DNA from: Planctomycetaceae bacterium
GTDB lineage: Bacteria > Planctomycetota > Planctomycetia > Pirellulales > Pirellulaceae
DNA length: 35,560 nucleotides
Assembly: GCA_002723275.1 (NCBI GenBank)
Contig: PBNZ01000033.1
Span: 96,855-132,414 of the forward strand
Reading direction: 5' to 3'
Shown here: positions 8,270 to 15,692 of the stretch, in pieces
Position numbering within the stretch: the first letter of the stretch is position 1
Layout of the letters: every line of letters starts with the position of its first letter
Position numbers and translations under genes: made by a program
The notes under the pieces: generated by a model
What the model was told of the DNA's origin: nothing
The model's input: the letters and a program-made list of their open reading frames with translations, nothing else
Databases searched by the model: none

Positions 8270-9031
8270 ATGAAATCCACTCCGAACCTCCGCAGTATTT
8301 GGCTGCTCGTCGTCGTTGCAATTCTATCCGGTTGCAATGAGGATTCAGCAGATCCCATCGAGACATCTGGTAATACGAAAAGTTCCTCTCGGACGGTTAC
8401 CTCACCGCCTCCACGGCAAGCGGTCGTCGCGGAAAAGTCTAAGGTCGTCGAGACCCCGGTCACCATTTCGGAACCCGTTCAGGACATTGGGCTGAACCAA
8501 GAGGACGCGCAGGCAATCATTCACGAACCGATTGTTACCTTGAGCACTCAGCACGAGCAGACATGTCTCGTCAATGTCGACACCCCCTTCCCGTCTCTTG
8601 AGGCGAAGACGCTGGATGGTCAAATCGTTACTGTTGATTCGGAATATGGCGATCAAGCCACCGTCGTCGTTTTCTGGAACCTGCAGTATCCGATGGCCAT
8701 CGAACAGATCAGCCGCATTAACGAAGAAGTCGTCAACCGTTTTCGAGATGCGAAAGTCAAAGTGCTGGCGATCAACGTCGGTGACACGCCGGAAGACGTC
8801 CAAGGTTTCCTATCGACAGTCCCCTGTGATGCCCTATGTCTTCTCGACGAAGAGTCAAAAGCATTTGGCCAATTGGCAACCGGAATCCTGCCTCGAACTT
8901 ACCTGATCGACTCGAATGGCGTTGTCCGTTGGCTCGACCTCGAATATTCGCGTAGCACTCGCCGCGAGCTTCGCAACGCGATCATCTTCAATTTACGGAT
9001 GCAATTGGCAACCAAACCGGATGTCATGTAG
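8270..9031 (+). CDS. Lipoprotein with a thioredoxin/TlpA-like domain lacking CxxC
   Basis: A good AGGAGA lies before the ATG. Residues 1-22 form a lipoprotein signal with lipobox LSGC (C22), followed by a Ser/Thr/Pro-rich linker. From about residue 100 the protein follows the AhpC/TSA-redoxin fold: FPSLEAKTLDGQIV, ATVVVFWNLQYPMAIEQI, VLAINVGDTPEDVQGFL, and GILPRTYLIDSNGVVRWLDL with the conserved cis-proline. In TlpA/ResA proteins the strand ends WCxxC; here the positions after W136 read N-L-Q-Y, so both active-site cysteines are missing. Remaining cysteines (in VPCDALC) are elsewhere. A classical thiol-disulfide role is therefore unlikely; a binding or structural role at a membrane surface is more plausible. 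Confidence 0.85.
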   Translation: MKSTPNLRSIWLLVVVAILSGCNEDSADPIETSGNTKSSSRTVTSPPPRQAVVAEKSKVVETPVTISEPVQDIGLNQEDAQAIIHEPIVTLSTQHEQTCLVNVDTPFPSLEAKTLDGQIVTVDSEYGDQATVVVFWNLQYPMAIEQISRINEEVVNRFRDAKVKVLAINVGDTPEDVQGFLSTVPCDALCLLDEESKAFGQLATGILPRTYLIDSNGVVRWLDLEYSRSTRRELRNAIIFNLRMQLATKPDVM

Positions 9032-9058
9032 GCCGGACATCAGGCAGGGATTGCAGAG

Positions 9059-10399
9059 CTAGATGAGATCGGACCAGCCAATCGTCTGACCCGACTCTTG
9101 AATTCGTTGAGCGAGTGCGGGATGCACGAATACACGCACTCGTTTGACATAGTCATCGAATTGCTTCTCAGCCAGCGTTCGTACGACTGGCGAAACGTCG
9201 CCTAGTGGCCGATAGCAATCCTGTTTACCGTCGTAAATATCGACGGCGAATTGGACTTCAAGTTTCACAGGTGGTGCATCAATCAAAACTTGATGCGAAT
9301 CAACCTGGCTACCCAACAGGCGGCTTAAGTTTTCCGCCATCGACGTACTTAACTCAAACAATCGGCCATAGGTCTGCCGTGCCAACTTGGAATAGATCTC
9401 AGGCTGTTCGTAGTAACTGCATTCAAGCTGTCGTTTGTAGAGTTGTCGGCGGCTGCCGAACAGCCCCTGCAGCAACTCGGTAGTCGATGCTTGCTGAGCT
9501 CCCGTGCGTTCCAACTCGTCGATAAAGGGCTGTTCCGTCATCAGGAATAGCGAAGAAAAATCGAGGTCATCTTGCAGCAGGTAGAAGGCTCGTTGCAACA
9601 TTGCCGTTGCCGCACGAACCGCATGGTGCCAATAGACCTCACTGAACATGACATACCGCGCGAAAACCATCATTTCCGCGGCCGTCCTTCCTTTTTCAGA
9701 AACAGCCAGACCGTCGCCCTGCTGATTGAGACACAGGCTCCCGATCAATCTCGCGTGATCAAAATTACGTCCGTAGGGCACACCTGCGTGGAGACTATCG
9801 CGAGTCAAATAGTCCATCTTATCCACGTCGATTGGACCAGACAGAATGCTGCTGATCAGCTGTGCTTTCGCATCGAGATCGGAGTTTTCCAGCACATCGG
9901 CAACCTCGTGGCCATCGAGCGACCACTGATCATTCAACACTTGCGACAGCTCGCCCTCGGTCAGTATCTTGCGTGCAAATGTCTCGTGACGGGGAATTCC
10001 ATCCAGCTTGAGATCTTCAATGAGATGACAAAAAGGCCAGTGGCCAATGTCATGGAGCAAAGCGGCGACGATTAACAACTCGGCATCACGCGGCTCAATG
10101 AGTGTCTGGAATCGGTGATCATGTGAAAGATGTCGCAGGAAAAGCAACGAGAGTCGATAGACTCCCAAAGAGTGTTCAAAGCGGCGATGATGAGCGGCCG
10201 GATAGACGCGGGAAACCAGTCCGAGCTGAGAGACATGAGCCAAGCGATGGAATTGCTCGGTGTCGATCAGTGCCCTCACGCGTGGGGTGATCGGCACATC
10301 TATTTCCGGAGGGATACGAATGCGGTCGCGCGGAGCGGCAAGCGCTTGAATTTCAGCAATCTGTTGAATCGCATTCGCCATGAATCGGCCGGCTCGCAT
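9059..10399 (-). CDS. HD-domain hydrolase related to dNTP triphosphohydrolases
   Basis: The 446-residue protein has the HD signature: H76 in RRFEHSLGVYRL, H116-D117 in LLIVAALLHDIGHWPF, and a downstream aspartate in GPIDVDKMDYLTRDS. This arrangement fits the COG1078/SAMHD1-like group of HD phosphohydrolases, which cleave (d)NTPs or related nucleotides; the actual substrate is unknown. No signal peptide is seen. The ATG at 10399 is kept because an AGGGGG lies about 10 bases upstream; a second ATG at 10381 lacks one. The gene begins 19 bp after the stop of the zinc-ribbon membrane protein gene and is probably translated from the same message. It is convergent with the lipoprotein gene to its left. 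Confidence 0.85.
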   Translation of the reverse strand: MRAGRFMANAIQQIAEIQALAAPRDRIRIPPEIDVPITPRVRALIDTEQFHRLAHVSQLGLVSRVYPAAHHRRFEHSLGVYRLSLLFLRHLSHDHRFQTLIEPRDAELLIVAALLHDIGHWPFCHLIEDLKLDGIPRHETFARKILTEGELSQVLNDQWSLDGHEVADVLENSDLDAKAQLISSILSGPIDVDKMDYLTRDSLHAGVPYGRNFDHARLIGSLCLNQQGDGLAVSEKGRTAAEMMVFARYVMFSEVYWHHAVRAATAMLQRAFYLLQDDLDFSSLFLMTEQPFIDELERTGAQQASTTELLQGLFGSRRQLYKRQLECSYYEQPEIYSKLARQTYGRLFELSTSMAENLSRLLGSQVDSHQVLIDAPPVKLEVQFAVDIYDGKQDCYRPLGDVSPVVRTLAEKQFDDYVKRVRVFVHPALAQRIQESGQTIGWSDLI

Positions 10400-10418
10400 A
10401 AATCCGAGCCCCCTCTCA

Positions 10419-11087
10419 CTAATACGGCGGCAGCCCCATCAGAAGACGCAGCAACACGGTGACGAGCAAATAAAATCCGTAGTGCAACGCACCGGACGTA
10501 AAATCAAGTTCGAGACTCGCAAGACCTGCCGTAGCACCGATGGCAATCATCGGTGGCAGGATGAAGACTAGATTGAATAACTCCACGTTGCCTTCCATGA
10601 TCGACACCTTGAAGAAGTAATAGGCTCCCCAAAGCGCCGCGTAGACCAAACCACAAATCAGGCAACGCAGCAATAAACTCATTCCACGATGCGGCTCAAG
10701 TTCATGGTCTCGCAACACACCGTAGCCGGCAAAGGCCACAGGCGGTCCTAAGAAAACGGCACCGACCCCCAACACCCAAACTGAAACACCATCCGCACCT
10801 CGTCCTAACAAAAAGGCGGCAATTAACACGCCTAGAGAAATCGCCACGATGGCGGTGATCATGACGGGAGTAATCGCGCTGTCTTCACGCTCCAGCGGCT
10901 TGAGGACAGAGCGTCCCTCAGAATCCTTCGGACCAAACTCATCTGGAGAATGGATAACGACTTCTTCTTCCTTGTCAGGAATCCGAATCGGTTTCTTGCA
11001 TTTAGGACAGGGACCCGTCTGCCCAGCGAATTTCTCGCTGACATCAAAACGGGCGTGGCAACTTGGGCAAGTAACTCGTATTGGCAT
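10419..11087 (-). CDS. Zinc-ribbon integral membrane protein
   Basis: The 222-residue protein starts with a zinc-ribbon of the type VTCPSCHARFDVSEKFAG, continuing to GPCPKCKKPIRIP: cysteines 7, 10, 27 and 30 make a CxxC-x16-CxxC metal site. An acidic linker follows (about 35-65), then hydrophobic segments at about 72-94, 100-122, 138-160, 170-190 and 198-219, suggesting four or five membrane helices. Proteins with this MJ0042-like finger and a variable membrane part are common in planctomycetes; the function is unknown. It precedes the HD hydrolase gene by 19 bp in the same direction. Confidence 0.8.
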   Translation of the reverse strand: MPIRVTCPSCHARFDVSEKFAGQTGPCPKCKKPIRIPDKEEEVVIHSPDEFGPKDSEGRSVLKPLEREDSAITPVMITAIVAISLGVLIAAFLLGRGADGVSVWVLGVGAVFLGPPVAFAGYGVLRDHELEPHRGMSLLLRCLICGLVYAALWGAYYFFKVSIMEGNVELFNLVFILPPMIAIGATAGLASLELDFTSGALHYGFYLLVTVLLRLLMGLPPY

Positions 11088-11218
11088 ACAACTTCGTCCC
11101 TAAATTTTTAAATCCGGTGCCGTGGCGACCGGTTCCAACATCTTCCAATCAGGCGATGGAGTCTCGAGGAAAGCCCTTCTGCAGGCAAAGCATAACGCAG
11201 AAAGCTCTGTACGGCGAC

Positions 11219-12178
11219 CTACCCGCCCGGCCCTTGTGGCGGTGGCTCAGCAAGGGTTGTCTCCCGGCCGTCGACCCCGCCTGTCGCCTCAAAGAGCAGG
11301 AGGGCCTGTTTGATCGGGAGAACGTCATGAACACGTACAACTTGAATTCCCTGTCGAGCGAGTGAGAGCGTGGCTCCCACCGTCGCGATCGTCCGATCCT
11401 CGTCCGGATTGCCCAGGATCTTTGCCAGAAACCCTTTACGCGAGTGGCCCACGAGCAGTGGACAGCCCAGCGAATGGAATGCTCCGCAATTTGCCATCAG
11501 GGTCAGGTTGTGTTGGTGCGTCTTCCCAAATCCAATCCCTGGGTCGAGGCAGATCCGAGATCGCTCCACACCGGCCTGCAATAAATGTTCGCGTCGCTGC
11601 CAAAGATATTCGCCCACATCCTGGATGACATCGTTATAGCGAGGATCGTCCTGCATCGTCTGGGGAGTCCCTTGCATATGCATGGCACACAACCCGGCTC
11701 TCGATTCCACCGCCACGGAAAGCATCTCGGGATCCCCTTCCAATCCCGTGACATCGTTGATTACCTGAGCACCGAGATCGAGTGCGGCTCGGGCAACGGA
11801 TGCTTTCGAGGTATCGATCGAAATCGGAACGTCAGTTTGCCTGGCGAGACCTTCAATCACGGGTGCTACCCGCCGCAACTCCTCGGGCGCATCAACGGGA
11901 GCCGAATAAGGCCGGGTACTTTCGCCACCGATATCGAGCAGATCTGCTCCCTCCTGCACTAACCGCAGCGCATGTTCGACCGCACGCTCCGGTTCAAAAA
12001 AATCACCACCATCAGAAAAGCTGTCGGGAGTTACGTTGACGATCCCCATGACCCGAGGCACTCTGGAAAAGTTCAAAGTCCGGTCACGTAATTGCCAGAC
12101 ATTTGCGCGATCCGGAAAGCGAGCTTCGAGTGAAGCGTCCGAGGGGCGATCAGCGTGGAAGTGATGCGGGGAACTCAT
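11219..12178 (-). CDS. folP: Dihydropteroate synthase (FolP)
   Basis: FolP condenses p-aminobenzoate with dihydropterin pyrophosphate in folate synthesis. The 319-residue protein shows MGIVNVTPDSFSDGG (44-58), DIGGESTRP (82-90), VPISIDTSKA, INDVTGLEGD, MHMQGTPQTMQ, ICLDPGIGFGK and VGHSRKGFL, all standard pterin- and sulfonamide-site motifs. The N-terminus has about 40 residues before the barrel and the C-terminus ends in a Pro/Gly tail. An ATG at 12178 is the only convincing start. It lies 45 bp after the LptE-like gene on the same strand, at the end of the recO-bamD-lptE run. Confidence 0.96.
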   Translation of the reverse strand: MSSPHHFHADRPSDASLEARFPDRANVWQLRDRTLNFSRVPRVMGIVNVTPDSFSDGGDFFEPERAVEHALRLVQEGADLLDIGGESTRPYSAPVDAPEELRRVAPVIEGLARQTDVPISIDTSKASVARAALDLGAQVINDVTGLEGDPEMLSVAVESRAGLCAMHMQGTPQTMQDDPRYNDVIQDVGEYLWQRREHLLQAGVERSRICLDPGIGFGKTHQHNLTLMANCGAFHSLGCPLLVGHSRKGFLAKILGNPDEDRTIATVGATLSLARQGIQVVRVHDVLPIKQALLLFEATGGVDGRETTLAEPPPQGPGG

Positions 12179-12223
12179 AATTACCCCAAGTCTATCACGA
12201 AATGTCTACCAGGAAATGGTTGT

Positions 12224-12778
12224 CTACCAAGGAATCATTTCCATCTGCTCAACGATCTGCACCGCGAGCTCATCGATATCGGCTTGGAAAGTTGTGGCAA
12301 CGGACTGACCCGATTCTGGAATCATCGTTTCCTCAACTCCAATCCGCATGAAGAAGTCCTGGAGCGGGATCGTAGCGGCGTCTGAGAGCAACTCGCCCTG
12401 CGCCCCATACCATTTGATATCAACAATCATGTCGACTTCGTAAATACGAGGAATATCGTATTCGTTCTCAGCAGTCGTATTCTTAGATTCGGATATAATC
12501 CGTCCCTTGAGAACACTGTCAGCCCGGTCCGCCGTGACCACTCGATAGGGCGTCTTCAGATTGATTTGTTTCACGACCGCTTCCGTCAACCTCTCTCCTA
12601 GATTTCGACGAAAGCTATCCGATTCAAAGATCGGCACGTGAACGGTCCGAATATCGTCCCGATAGAGCGTTTGGTATCCCCAACGATACCCGGCACAACC
12701 GGTGAAAATCAGCAGGCCAGCGATCCAGGCCAGGCAAGCCAGGCATTGATACCTTCGATCAAACATCCGTGTATTCAT
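12224..12778 (-). CDS. lptE: LptE-like outer-membrane lipoprotein
   Basis: The open frame reaches a TTG at 12808; the ATG at 12778 is preferred, giving 184 residues with a lipoprotein signal ending LLIFTGC (C28). The mature part has the LptE/RlpB pattern: GYRWGYQTLYRDDIRTVHVP, SDSFRRNLGERLTEAVVKQI, a beta-strand region with DSVLKGRIISESKNT, and a helical end (ADIDELAVQIVEQMEMIPW). LptE plugs the LptD barrel and helps deliver LPS to the outer surface. The assignment rests on fold-like resemblance and position after a BamD-like gene, not on invariant residues. Confidence 0.75.
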   Translation of the reverse strand: MNTRMFDRRYQCLACLAWIAGLLIFTGCAGYRWGYQTLYRDDIRTVHVPIFESDSFRRNLGERLTEAVVKQINLKTPYRVVTADRADSVLKGRIISESKNTTAENEYDIPRIYEVDMIVDIKWYGAQGELLSDAATIPLQDFFMRIGVEETMIPESGQSVATTFQADIDELAVQIVEQMEMIPW

Positions 12779-12809
12779 CCGGTTCAGAATGAGGCTCGCA
12801 ACGAACAAT

Positions 12810-14093
12810 CTAACGTTTCAGGCTACGAAACGGATCTTGAGCCACCAGGGGTTTTTGCTGTTCGGGCGTGGGAAACAGATCGGTCAGCCAGGGCACGGGG
12901 CTTTCTGGTTCGGGAGCCTTGTCCGAAATCTCCGCCACTCGAACGGCGGCATCCTGAGCAAGGCTGGTATCTGCATAATCCCGTTGGACGCGTGCGTAAT
13001 ATTGACGTGCCGCTGCATACTCTTTGCGGTTGTCATAATACTTTGCCATTCTCCAGTCATGGCTGGCCTTATTCAAACGCACCTGCTTCCAGGCTTCCTT
13101 CAAGAACTCTTGTTGCTCACGCGACTCCTGAGGAAACTGCCGATAGACCTGTTTCAATAAGTCTTCAGCTTGATCCATGGGAGTGACGGCATAATCGGGA
13201 CCTTGGTAAATCTCCAACTTGCATTGAACGCCGAGCACATGGGCTTGAAATTGATGTTCGCTGTTGGGGAATGCCCGACGCAGGTCGGCGAACATTTCGT
13301 CCGCAGCCTGGTATCTTCCTTTTTTGAAGTATGCAATCCCGGCCGCCATGGTGGCGTCATCCGCCAATTTACCTGTTGGGTTGTCGAAACGAATCTTGTC
13401 GAACACAAGAATACCTTCGACGAACTGATCAAACAGCGGGCGATCCTTAGAGAAGAAATTCGGCGTGACACGTAAACTCGGATCGAGTTCATGGTGTTCA
13501 ACCCAATATTGAGCCAACGCGAATCTCCGTTTATCGACAGTATCCAGATGTCTGGTGTTTTGGTACTTCACGACGAGCATCGTGTAGGTTTCTGATGCCT
13601 TTGGATAGCGATCCGCAAAGAAATAACTTTCACCAAGCATGAACAACGAATCTTCTTCAATCACTGAGTTTGGCCAGCGGGAAGATGCTTTTTTGAACAA
13701 CTTTGCCGCTTTCATGAACTGCTTCTGCCGCGACTCGTCGGTCAACTTGGTCGCTTCCACGAAGATCGCCTCACCTTCGTCAAAAAACGACTTGGCCGAC
13801 TGCTCATCGGGACCGTAGCCAGCGGCTTCTCTGGCCGACTCGATTGCCTTCGACGGACTCACATAGCGTAGGAATCCGTTATCTTCTTCGCGAAGACGAA
13901 CAATCTCGTCTTCCTGCTGTCCACGCACAACCGGCTCAGCGCTGTTCGAATTCGGGGCCTGTCCCCAGACGCTGACGCTTGTGAAACATCCCAGCAAGAG
14001 AGAGAGCATACCGAGCGTTCCCAAACGCCAAACTGCCTCGTGCCTGCTTGGAACACAGCAACGCAATACCGTGATTCGAATCGTTTGCGACAT
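12810..14093 (-). CDS. bamD: BamD-like tetratricopeptide lipoprotein
   Basis: BamD is the essential lipoprotein of the BAM complex that inserts beta-barrels into the outer membrane. A GTG at 14102 is possible, but the ATG at 14093 has a GAGAGG 8 bases upstream. The 427-residue product has a lipoprotein-type signal (LLLGC, C36) and a chain of TPR-like repeats, including FMKAAKLFKKASSRWPNSV, EDSLFMLGESYFFADRYPKA, AAGIAYFKKGRYQAADEMFA and AAARQYYARVQRDYADTSLA. It is longer than the usual 245 residues, with an insertion of about 80 residues between the second and third repeat pairs. Family level is good; exact orthology is inferred. Confidence 0.78.
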   Translation of the reverse strand: MSQTIRITVLRCCVPSRHEAVWRLGTLGMLSLLLGCFTSVSVWGQAPNSNSAEPVVRGQQEDEIVRLREEDNGFLRYVSPSKAIESAREAAGYGPDEQSAKSFFDEGEAIFVEATKLTDESRQKQFMKAAKLFKKASSRWPNSVIEEDSLFMLGESYFFADRYPKASETYTMLVVKYQNTRHLDTVDKRRFALAQYWVEHHELDPSLRVTPNFFSKDRPLFDQFVEGILVFDKIRFDNPTGKLADDATMAAGIAYFKKGRYQAADEMFADLRRAFPNSEHQFQAHVLGVQCKLEIYQGPDYAVTPMDQAEDLLKQVYRQFPQESREQQEFLKEAWKQVRLNKASHDWRMAKYYDNRKEYAAARQYYARVQRDYADTSLAQDAAVRVAEISDKAPEPESPVPWLTDLFPTPEQQKPLVAQDPFRSLKR

Positions 14094-14127
14094 CCTTGTC
14101 ACCTCTCGCTATTTTCCGAGCCTTCCA

Positions 14128-14880
14128 TCACCGAAGTTGAGTCAGGTATCCATACATGCGGGGCCGACGCCCTAGCAGATGGCTGATATATCCATTGAGT
14201 AACCCACGGATTTCTCCACGCACAGTCGCTGTCAACTCGATCGCATCGCGAGACGAATTCAGATCAGAAAGCTGCATCAAAGATTGAATAGCGTTGCTAC
14301 TCAAACTCACCACATGTCGCTTCCCAACTCGACAACGCTGGCAAACAACTCCTCCCGCAAGTTGCCCAAATGACACTCTTCGTCCATTCAAAGGGATCGA
14401 AACCCCACACTCAACGCATTCAGAAAAGGTAGGCAGATGCCCCAAATCTCGAAGCGTCGACAGTTCGAATCGGGCGACTTCTATACCGACATCCTGGCTC
14501 CCATTTAAGGACTGCAATGTCTTACAGGCACTACGAAACAACTCAGGATGAGGATCACGCTCATCGGTCATTGTTTGCAAAAGCTCTGCGACGTAGTAAC
14601 CCGCATAAAGACAAGTCAAATCACGGGTAGCCGCTCGAAACGGCTGTTCCAAGCGAGCCTCAGTCAGCAGATCCATCGCTGACGACGATTTGCGGAGGAA
14701 CACTACGCGAGAAATGGCAAGCAGGTCAAGGGCGTTCTCGAACGGACTCTTTTGTCGCCGGGCTCCCTTCGCCAAGGCAGTAATCTTGCCAAAATCCTCC
14801 GTAAACAAGGTGCTAACGTAGCTCGACTCGCTGAACTCGACCAGCCGGATGACGATCGCCATGGTCTTTTCTGCAGACAT
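14128..14880 (-). CDS. recO: DNA repair protein RecO
   Basis: RecO works with RecF and RecR to load RecA onto SSB-coated single strands. The 250-residue protein has the N-terminal OB fold (MAIVIRLVEFSESSYVSTLF, then GKITALAKGARRQKSPFENA), a helical middle with LTCLYAGYYVAELLQ, and a zinc finger with C155, C158, C180 and C183 (CVECG and CQRC). The C-terminus has the usual helical end RGLLNGYISHLLGRRP. The start is the ATG at 14880; a second ATG six codons in is also possible. It leads a same-strand run with the BamD-like gene 34 bp downstream. Confidence 0.93.
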   Translation of the reverse strand: MSAEKTMAIVIRLVEFSESSYVSTLFTEDFGKITALAKGARRQKSPFENALDLLAISRVVFLRKSSSAMDLLTEARLEQPFRAATRDLTCLYAGYYVAELLQTMTDERDPHPELFRSACKTLQSLNGSQDVGIEVARFELSTLRDLGHLPTFSECVECGVSIPLNGRRVSFGQLAGGVVCQRCRVGKRHVVSLSSNAIQSLMQLSDLNSSRDAIELTATVRGEIRGLLNGYISHLLGRRPRMYGYLTQLR

Positions 14881-14964
14881 CCGATAGCAAATTCACAAAA
14901 GGAAACGAACGAGTCACTGTTGGACAATAATGCAAACTGCTGCCATGCTCTCGAAACCAGATCG

Positions 14965-15522
14965 CTAAATGCAGTCTGAATTCGCTGCTAGCCATTGGGT
15001 AAACGGAATCGGTACCGCGGGTTCACTCGATGGCATTTCATGGAGCGACCGATACCACCACCCCACGTCGCGCCACGCACCATGCTTGAAGGCCACACTC
15101 GGAAAAACGCCGACCTGCCGAAACCCCAAGGACTCGTGAAACGCCTGACTCGTTTGATTCAGGACGGCAATGCCGGCAAAAGCGGAGTAGAATCCCTGTA
15201 AAACCAGGATGGCGAAGAGCTTTTCAAACAGCTGCCGTCCGCATCCTTGCCGTCGACAATCGACATCAACGTAAACCGAAACTTCGACCGACCATCGGTA
15301 CGCATCTCGCAGACGATGAGAGGATGCATAGGCGAATCCGACCAGCCCTTGGTCACCCACCTGCACGAGCCATGGAAATCTTTCCAACGTGGTTGCGACC
15401 CGCAGCTGTAATTCGCGCTCTGACGGCACCACAGTCTCAAAGGAAATAACTTCCTGACTGACTGCGGGCGCGTAAATGCGACGAATTTCAGCGGCATCAT
15501 CAGCGGCAGCAACTCGAATCAT
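14965..15522 (-). CDS. GNAT N-acetyltransferase, phosphinothricin-acetyltransferase-like
   Basis: The open frame reaches 15627, but the ATG at 15522 has a GAGGA 7 bases upstream and starts the domain (MIRVAAADDAAEIRRIYAPA), giving 185 residues. It follows the Bar/Pat and COG1247 pattern: VSFET-like VISFETVVPSERE, GFAYASSHRLRDAYRWSVEV, the acetyl-CoA loop RRQGCGRQL, and LNQTSQAFHESLGFRQVGVF, ending in WRDVGWWYRSL. Such enzymes acetylate amino groups of methionine sulfoximine, phosphinothricin or similar amino acids; the substrate here is not known. It lies 84 bp upstream of recO on the same strand. Confidence 0.9.
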   Translation of the reverse strand: MIRVAAADDAAEIRRIYAPAVSQEVISFETVVPSERELQLRVATTLERFPWLVQVGDQGLVGFAYASSHRLRDAYRWSVEVSVYVDVDCRRQGCGRQLFEKLFAILVLQGFYSAFAGIAVLNQTSQAFHESLGFRQVGVFPSVAFKHGAWRDVGWWYRSLHEMPSSEPAVPIPFTQWLAANSDCI

Positions 15523-15692
15523 GGTAAGTCCTCGACGAGACGCATTCCGCAAGAGACCTCTGCATTTTCGCGTCTCGATCCAAGATGACAGAATTAAGAC
15601 GATCCGAAAAGCCCGGACTTTGTTCAATCACAGAGTTGAATTCGCGATGAATTAGACTATCGAAAATCGAAGGATCGAGTTCAGCTGGAAGC

